This document shows positions 56,580 to 64,000 of a stretch of DNA of 64,000 bases, piece by piece. The notes under the pieces were generated by a model. The model searched no databases. It saw only the letters and a program-made list of their open reading frames with translations, and was not told where the DNA came from. The stretch comes from Telmatactis stephensoni. Its lineage: Eukaryota; Cnidaria; Anthozoa; Actiniaria; Isophelliidae. Each line of letters starts with the position of its first letter. Positions within the stretch are counted from its first letter, which is position 1. The translations under genes were made by a program, and so were the position numbers. The stretch covers positions 58,279-122,278 of the forward strand of contig JALIZF010001005.1 in NCBI GenBank assembly GCA_029948255.1, written 5' to 3'.

Positions 56580-58262
56580 CCTAAAAGCGTTTGGTATCCT
56601 TCGTAGTTCTCGTCGTCGACGTGGAGGTCGATTTGGTGGCTCATTGTATCGTTCTTCAATTCCCTCTTCTTGTACAAGTTCGACAAATGAAGCGTTACCA
56701 ATGGAAGATAATTTACATAAATGCCCTCCCGGCTCATTAAATATTCAAGAACACACCAAACAAAACGTAGAATTTCAATCCTACAGCAGGAAGAATATTG
56801 TAACAAATCCCCGAACACCGTATGGGTTTCCTTCATTCCTTTTAAGCAATACTAGATCTATGGTTAACAAGCTTGATGAAATTACTGCAACAGTGGTGAA
56901 CAATAAATGCGACATTGTGATCTTTACAGAATCATGACTGTCATCAAACATCACATACGATCTGATGAGGATTCCTGGATACACTTCCATTCGTAAAGAT
57001 TGAGCTGAAGACCAGCGAGGTGGTGGTCTGCGACTACTGTAGCTAGTCTTTCCACTACTTATAAAGATATCGAACAAGTACAAATAATGACAATGCTTTG
57101 AAAAACTACTTATTTCAATCCCTGGACTGCGCCCTCGTAAGATATCGTAACGCTGGAATTGTAATTTTGGGTGACTTTAACCAGTTTAAACCTGGAAACT
57201 GGACTTCGTCTTTCAACCTAAAGCAAGTGATAAATAAACCCACTCGTGGAAACAACATCCTCGACAAAATCTTCACTACTCTTCCAAAGTACTACTGTGA
57301 TGTAACGCCGGATCCTTCCTCCAATCGGACTGTCTGACCACTCTAGTATTCTTTTTTGCCCTTCAATACAATACCCTATGTCATACTCTCCTGTTTACAC
57401 TACCAAGAGAGACTGTCGACCTGCTAATAGAAGAGCACTATTTACTACCCTAGCTGGATTGAACTCGTCTCAGTGGACAGTCAGTTTTCTTTTTTCTCCA
57501 ATTTGATAACATCTGTTCTCGACACTCATCTTCCTTTGCGCACGCTAAATATAAACATCCCCATGACAAGCCATGGATCACTACTAATATTGTCTCAAGA
57601 TCGTCTTCAAGCTCGACACTCCAGTCTGACATCGATGCTATCAGTGACTAGACTGAACGCAACAATATGCGTTTGAATGTTTCGAAAACCAAAGAATTGC
57701 GCGTGTCTTTTCTGAGAGATCCTTTGCTGTTTGACAACCTTTCTTCCTCTGGCTCCGACATCGAGATTGTGCAAGACTTCAAATTACTAGGGGTAACAAT
57801 TTCATCAAACCTCACTTGGAATACCCATGTTAGTCACATCTGTACTAAAGCAAGTAAAAGATTATATGCTCTAAGAGTTCTTAAACGTTCTGGAGCTACT
57901 ACGAACGACTTAATCACTGTTTATTGCTCATTCATTCGCCCGGTGTTGGAATATGCCTGTGCTGTATTTCACTTCTCCCTTACGCAAACTTTATCTGATC
58001 AAGTTGAGCACATTCAGAAACGAGCACTGAAGATCGAACGCTTAAAAAACAGTTTCATCCCTAAATGTGTCCACCTCTGAGATGCAATATAGACGCATAG
58101 TATTTTTATGAACAGTCTTTTTATATTTTTGGTTCTTACATTGAATATACTTATTTGTATATACATATATACTTTATATTTTTAATATCATGTTTTTTAG
58201 AATCGCGAGGTTCTATCATAGGATCTTAAATAAAGTCATTCATTCAGTCATTCATTCATTCA
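56580..58262 (+). pseudogene. Decayed non-LTR retrotransposon (Jockey/CR1-like)
   Basis: Fragments in order: arginine-rich SSRRRRGGRFGGSLYRSS; start of an APE endonuclease (FLLSNTRSMVNKLDEI, DIVIFTES); endonuclease centre GIVILGDFN with INKPTRGNNILDKIFTTLPK; then, after a deletion that removes the reverse-transcriptase core, its C-terminal part (FKLLGVTISSNLTWNTHVSH, ASKRLYALRVLKRSGA, YCSFIRPVLEYACAVF). Several stops and frameshifts. It ends in a TTCA/TCATTCA repeat tail at 58237-58262, as in CR1/L2-type elements. Confidence 0.85.
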
Positions 58263-58738
58263 ACCAAGTTATAAGTACCAACACAGTTTGGCAGTGATAG
58301 CTCTCCAATTGATTAAATCCCTGAATCCTGGCCACAATGAGTCGAGTTGGTAACTCGATGACACCCTCTGAATGGCTAAGATAGTCAGCCTTTCAGGTAA
58401 TACCCTAGGCCTGAGTGTTTGGCCGGGGGGGGACCAGGAAACCATACTGAGTTTGAAAAATTAACACAAACATTCATCATACAAATCACTTTGTCACAGC
58501 CGAAGCTTGTATAACTATTTCTTAATTTCATTAACTTGCACCCACCTTAAAATACAATACATTTTCAAAGTAAGTACTGCAACTACTTGGGGTAACACCA
58601 AGAGACCATAATACTAAGAGAGCGAAACTCAGTATTGATGTCTGTCCCATGTTCGTGGCGGTTAAGCCTATTTTTAGTAACTTCGCCAAGGTAAGTGCTC
58701 AAGGCTCTTAAACAACTGAATTCAAATGCCGAAAGCAA
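58263..58738. other. Short intergenic stretch
   Basis: No gene or repeat boundary recognised; a 9-base G run is at 58424-58432. Confidence 0.4.
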
Positions 58739-59921
58739 CAATCTCGTACCCAGAGCCTGCGTTCCTCTTGGTCAGCGACCGAGAAACGAGAGGCTCTGGC
58801 CAATACAGTTATTTGGAGCACTCTGATTGATTGACAGAACAATAGAAGGAGCGTTTGAATTTTGCATTCTTCGCATATTTTGAGAATCGATATTTCCCGG
58901 AATTATCCTAAATTATTACTTCCAGATCGATTTTCGATAAGTAAAATTGTTCAGAGTAGCCTGAACCATTGTCAGAATATAAAAAGATTGTCAGACTACT
59001 TCATGTCGAGAGGATATGAGCAAGTGATAAGATTTAGTGCAGTTTTGATAGATTTGTGGCCTCTTGGTCGTTGAAGGTCGTGCTTCGAAGATGGCCGTTG
59101 GACTATCGATTCAAATTCACTTGACAGACTTCGAAACGTGAATAAATCACACAAATATCATTCTTTACCTCTCAGTATATTTCTAAATACGGTGCATAAT
59201 AATAAGCTCTCGATCAGCAATTTTCTGTCACAGATAGAGCTTGACATGCGTAGTTGAGTCTAGTCCGTAAATAGCGGATTAAAATTTTGTATAGATCGAT
59301 TTCACTGACGTCATCGAGAAAAATAAAGTCGGTTTCAGAGCATCAAATAAAATAAAAATACTTGTACCTCAAAGAACGACTAAATCTTTGCAACTCTAGA
59401 AAATATTGAGTCAGAAGAGCTTTTCACCACGAAGATACGAATGTTTGAATGTGGGCTTGTTGTTGGTAAGAATGTATGGGGCCGCCATATTGGTGTACAC
59501 CAATATGTACACCAATATGGCGACCATAAATACCAAGCATCGAAATGATATTAAAAATACATTTATTTGTTCATTTTATTGATTATATATATAGAAAATG
59601 ACAATTAAGTTCATTGCCAAAGCAAATGAGGTGAAATTTGTCGCAAATTGATGTGTTCTTACGTCGTTTGAAAATGCGTGACTGCATGGCGTGACACAAT
59701 TTTGGTGCCGATAATTTGCCAAGCGATGAACAGAATCAGACCAAATTTCCAGAGACGACTTCTTTTCATGATACATACAAAATATCAGGCAATCAGCTTT
59801 CTCCGAATTTTAGTTTAGATTTTAGTTCTCTCGTGACGTCACGTGAAATCGATCTATTGGCCAGAGCCTCTCGTTTCTCGGTCGCTGACCAGGAGGAACG
59901 CAGGCTCTGGGTACGAGATTG
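58739..59921. mobile_element. 1.18-kb element with long ends and 9-bp target duplication
   Basis: Terminal inverted repeats of ~64 bp start CAATCTCGTACCCAGAGCCT and include CGAGAAACGAGAGGCTCTGG. Flanked by CGAAAGCAA (58730-58738 and 59922-59930). A perfect inner palindrome around CGCCATATTGGTGTACA lies at 59491-59524. No transposase seen. The 9-bp duplication suggests a Mutator-like origin. Confidence 0.92.
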
Positions 59922-59936
59922 CGAAAGCAAGTGCCT

Positions 59937-60232
59937 TAGGCCACGTTCAAACAAGAACGCAAGTGGATGCAAGTATTGACTCGAAACTTGCGTCCTCGTT
60001 TGAACACCGCTCCACGCAAGTAGATGGAAAACAACTTGTGAAGTTTAGCGTGGTGACTGTTCAAATAAGCCAAAACTTGCATCAACTTACGATCAAATTC
60101 GAGCACGTTCAAACTGCTCGCCGCAAGTCAATGCAAGTAGATGCAAGTCGATTCAAGTTGGTGTTCAAACCAAGACACAAGTCCGCGCAAGTCAAAACTT
60201 GCATTAACTTGCGTTCTCGTTTAACAGGGCTT
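59937..60232. mobile_element. Foldback element with AACGCAAGT words
   Basis: Begins near AGGCCACGTTCAAACAAG and ends with the imperfect inverse near 60232. The interior is almost wholly made of GCAAGT and ACTTGC words in both orientations. It starts six bases beyond the target duplication of the preceding element. Confidence 0.7.
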
Positions 60233-60340
60233 TAGTCGCCGCGAACATCGCACAGATATCGCTTTCTTAGTGTTATGGTCTCTTGTGACACCCAAAAACC
60301 ACTTTTAACTCTTTAAAAAAAGTTAAAATGTTATTGACTG

Positions 60341-61223
60341 TTAATCTCTTTCGATGGATGCGGAACACCGGAACCATCCTCCACCACACCGAATGTTCTC
60401 GATACTATGACCAGGCAACGGCAATGGAATTTCTTCTGCCTCTTTCCATCTTCTCTTTCCTATCCAATGTACGATCTCGTCTCTAGACAAAGTCTCCAAT
60501 TTCACTGGATCTACAAAAATTAGCCAGATTAAACTAACATCAGGATCGAGAAGGCAACAACAGGGGCAGCAGTTTCCAAATTAGAATTTCGACAAACCGG
60601 GCTGTTTGTGACTCGTAAACGATTATAAATGAAGAAGTAAGGCTGAGAGTACTCGAAAAACAAGAGAAACACCTGTGCCTTGTATTCTTGAGGTTGTTTT
60701 TGTTATGCTCTCCATATCCGTATTTATACAGCATTGCAGTATGGATACTATATATTGATAATGCATATACTTATATATCTCAAAAAAAGTGAATTTGTCC
60801 AAAAAAAAAAAGTAGTCTTAGTTGCTATCGGACGCGCAATCACGTACCGTTCGTCATTCATTCAAACTTGCGCCATGCTGAAAACTTACCGTTAAATACC
60901 TCATACCATCCTATCGGTACTCCATATGTGATGTTCCATACAGGTCTCAGAAGTAGCCTTTTGCAAGAAGTGGACGACTGAAAATCTTTTAGTTGTTCCG
61001 TGAGGGGGTTATTTATACCAAATAAGGCGTCCAGAACCCTTTCACTATCTTCATCTCCGCAGTTAATGCCAATGCGTGTTTTGGGAGAAACGTCTGCAGA
61101 ACATAATTCGTCTGGCGTCAAAAAACATTGAGAACCAGAGTTAGTTATCGTCACATGAGGATCTTTTATTAAAGCTGCTGCTAATCCCGAGTTGATGTAC
61201 AGAAGAATCTTTGCCATGGCCAT
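60341..61223 (-). CDS. Two-exon gene of unknown function
   Basis: Exon 1, 61223-60890, MAMAKILLYINSGLAAALIK to VPIGWYEVFN; exon 2, 60510-60341, DPVKLETLSRDEIVHWIGKR to RCSASIERD and stop. The split Asp codon (G/AT) joins them in phase and gives 167 residues. The acceptor is TTTTTGTAG and the donor AACG/GTAAGT. A mildly hydrophobic N-terminus could be a weak signal. Seven or so cysteines (SQCF, ELCS, GINCG, TSCK, IRCG, FRCS) hint at disulfides. No known domain recognised. The clean splice signals and codon balance support a real gene. Nothing conserved flanks it. Confidence 0.6.
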
Positions 61224-63161
61224 GCATGCAACTCGGTGTTTCCGGGGAACTGAAAGATTAACCTCTGAAGCATGCCTATTTAAATTAAAAGTAATGCCTG
61301 TACTCTGTCAGAGGTCAATTATGATGAACCGTGATTGGCTACAGAAATAATTTCTGTTCTTTAAACACTATATGACAAACAAGTTAATCTCATTTCCCGA
61401 CTGCTCTCAATTAAGTTAAATATATATTTCTGTGAACATCCTGGCAAGATTGAGCGAATAGTTTAATTTTGTATACCCTGTTCCAAAGTAGAAAGGCTGA
61501 AAAATACATCCTGTTTGGCAGCACAGAACCTTTATGTAGTAAATATTGAGATGCGCCCCTTCTCTCCGCCCCATCCCGTGGTGTCGGTCGGATGGCAGTG
61601 CTTTTATATGCTGGTTCCAGATGAAAAATAAGAAGACAACTCACTTAGAAAACAACAGTGTCAACGACACAATGAACTAGCTTAATCTTCTATCACGAGA
61701 TCAAACATCTAAGCATCCAAATAAAACGATGCGTGTTGTTTCAATGGTACCGTCTACTGTTCCATCAACGATGCCTTTACATATCGTCTGATATGATTAT
61801 AACTTTTTGTAGTCAGTTATGTGGATTCGGATTCGGATGAATGGATCGATAAATAAATATGATGTTCGCTTATTTATATACAGCTGCCGCTCTAGCTATT
61901 GCGGCCGGAATTAAAATTGGAGCTGACGCGTTATGTTGCCCAATACTTGACATGCCTCCTCAGTAACCATTCACAAAAGCACTAGCACAGCAAGCTTTGT
62001 GGAACACGTGGTACGATACTTTGATACGCGGTAAGTCGCACTGTTGAATAACTACGTATTGTCCTGAGTTTGTTTTTAGTCGTCCTATTTTTTAAAGGTA
62101 ACTGACATCGAAACTAGAATAGAGCTCACGATAAAACTGATTTATCAGCCCTTCGTGTATCGATTTACTTATTCCAACGTTTACGGAAGTTTCAAATCTA
62201 GAATCACTAAGAACTGATAAAATTCCCTGCAATCAGAAGCATCTATCAAAATATGTCAACTCAGGATGTCGCGGCTGGAAATAAAATTGAAAGTTGAACT
62301 AATTTGTTATGTTGCCGAATACTTCACATAAACCTCCTCCACAACTGTTACAAAAGCACTAGAACAGCATTACAAGCTTTTGTAACACGGGAACGTCGAC
62401 AGGCGGTAAGTTGCATTGATGAATAACTTCGTACTAAGTTTCCTACTATCGATCCTACTCGCTAGTTCTTATATTATTTGAAACGTAAACCTTGGAACTA
62501 GAATAGTTCATCCTAATCAATTTCCTCATAACATTTAAACATGTCAACTGGCTCATGATGACGAAGAGGTCATCGATATCACACCTTGAGCCTGAATTCG
62601 GCTCGTGATTCGGTAACCACCCTGTCAACCACTTCATGAAACAGTTTAAGTTGTCACCGGGGGAAGGGCACTCCCAGGCATTTGCTATACGGGGATGCTA
62701 TGCCTGAAAGGGGTACCTTCTGGAGGCCAGAGTTATAGGAAAGGGTAGGAGAAATTGCGTTTGGTATGTTAAAGGATCGATCGAGAGTCGACGTGGACGG
62801 AGCATACCCGCAAAAATATGACTATGAAATCCCCCACCCCCCCTGGAGAGAGATTGTCTCCTAAAGTGAACTAAAAAAAGGTTTGTTCTTCTCACAACAG
62901 TCTCAAAGCTTTTTGACATTTTGCATATTTTTGCCAATAACTTACGTAACTTGATCATGATAAATTTGATTATCCCAATTTATATATTAGATAATGAATA
63001 ATCAATTTGTATGGCAGCCACCGAGTGTGAGCACACGATGTTGAAACCTACCACACTTTGCATTTTCTGTCGGACGACATAGCAACAAAATGAAATAAAA
63101 AAAAATAAAAAAACTCCCCACCAAAAAATCAGCCTTGTGAGATGTAGCTTATCTATAATTA
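61224..63161. other. Intergenic region with a diverged tandem duplication
   Basis: No gene recognised. Two related ~220-bp blocks occur at ~61905-62125 and ~62272-62500, sharing GTTATGTTGCC, CATGCCTCCTC / CATAAACCTCCTC, AAAAGCACTAG and GGTAAGT words. 62655-62720 holds a GGGAAGGGCACTCCCAGG word like the coral-type MITE ends seen elsewhere here. Confidence 0.45.
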
Positions 63162-63722
63162 ATGGACGTTATAATCGATACAGGATTTATGGAGAGGGAA
63201 ATTTTGGAGGAGAGAAGAAGAATGGAAGAGCAGAGAAGGAAGAGAGAAGAAGAAGAAGACAAAAGACTGAAAGGAGAAGAACAAAGGAGGCAGAGAGAAG
63301 AAGAAAATAAAAAAAGAGTAGAACAGAGGATGCAGTTTAAAAGAAGGAAAAGGTCAAGTGGAAGAAGGAATCCTCGCCAATTGCTGGCGAAGAAACCAAG
63401 CTGTAAGTATCAGCACAGTCCACCAATTCAAATTAACTAGACTGACCACATGGATGCCATGTTTAAAGTCATGAATTTGATGAAAGTCGACCTTGAGATG
63501 AATTCGGGGTTTGGTTTTACGTATTCAGCACATTGGACAAAGTCCTAAAGTTTTCTCTTTCCTTTTGCTTATATATTTGTTTTTCTTTCAGATTGTTGTC
63601 ATAAATGTGGTCGGCGAGGGCACTACAGGGCGCAATGCCCCCGTCAAAAGGAAACTGACCAGAGGCCAACCATAAACAATTTTTACTTTCAAGCGGGCCT
63701 TCATAATGTAACGTTTAATTGA
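63162..63722 (+). CDS. Small protein with charged coiled coil and CCHC zinc knuckle
   Basis: Exon 1, 63162-63402, starts MDVIIDTGFMEREILEERRR and continues as a Glu/Arg-rich single helix, then a basic stretch (FKRRKRSSGRRNPRQLLAKK). Exon 2, 63592-63722, joins in phase (T/AT) and encodes CCHKCGRRGHYRAQCPRQKE, a C-x2-C-x4-H-x4-C knuckle, then a stop after GLHNVTFN. 123 residues. Zinc knuckles of this kind bind single-stranded RNA or DNA, so a role with nucleic acid is likely, but the family is unknown. It could be a host gene or a remnant of a Gag-like ORF; the intron argues for the former. Confidence 0.62.
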
Positions 63723-64000
63723 CAGAACGTTTTTTGCAAGTTTTGTGTTTCAAATATTCATTTAGTATCAAGCATAGTCGGCATGTCACATTATGGAGTC
63801 GTTGTATTCTTCTCGTGACTTGTTCGTCCGAATGTGAAGGCTGGTTTTCCAAGACGACGACGGAAGGGTGCTTATCCTCAGTCCTTGTGCCGTATCAGAT
63901 TCTGCATCTGCTTGATCTGTTATTCTCAAAAACCATCCTTTACATCGCAAATGTATATTGTGAATTGTAATTATAACTATAGGACCTATAGGACTAAAAA

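Overview
The window is eukaryotic nuclear DNA: AT-rich, rich in GT-AG introns, and packed with short palindromic transposons, tRNA-derived SINEs and decayed retroelements. The gene content (tectonic, ETHE1, tandem aquaglyceroporins) and the repeat style suggest a cnidarian, most likely an anthozoan such as a stony coral. That taxonomic call is an inference from style and memory, because no marker gene settles it.

Layout. (1) 257-3904, minus: 5' part of a tectonic gene (ciliary transition zone); its 3' end lies outside the window. (2) 4062-20202, plus: a complete nine-exon ETHE1 persulfide dioxygenase, divergent from tectonic across only 157 bp. Its 11.7-kb fifth intron holds a complete-looking foreign gene on the opposite strand (10760-16419) encoding a coiled-coil, DDE-transposase-like and SAP-domain protein whose motif order recalls RAG1/Transib. 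Two histone-type 3' stem-loops in outward divergent orientation sit at its 3' end. (3) 20416-43834, minus: three aquaglyceroporin loci in tandem, namely an intact six-exon gene A, an intact six-exon gene B, and a truncated copy C. Exons 4 and 5 are almost identical between loci while the other exons differ, which suggests gene conversion. Intron 2 of gene A carries a 56-bp minisatellite derived from coding exon 2. (4) 44643-55111, plus: a six-exon gene for a predicted 1636-residue protein joining a GINGER/gypsy-type DD35E integrase, proline-rich repeats, a Josephin-like cysteine-protease domain and a Ulp1/SENP protease. (5) 55.5-60.3 kb: SINE, decayed non-LTR retrotransposon, MULE-like element and foldback element. 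(6) 60341-61223, minus, and 63162-63722, plus: two small two-exon genes of unknown role, the second with a CCHC zinc knuckle.

The space between genes is mostly non-autonomous DNA transposons, several with clean target-site duplications and several nested in older elements. The two most interesting objects are the RAG-like SAP gene inside ETHE1 and the integrase/Josephin/Ulp1 gene. Exon structures were assembled by eye from splice signals, reading-frame continuity and family motifs; no database search was possible.
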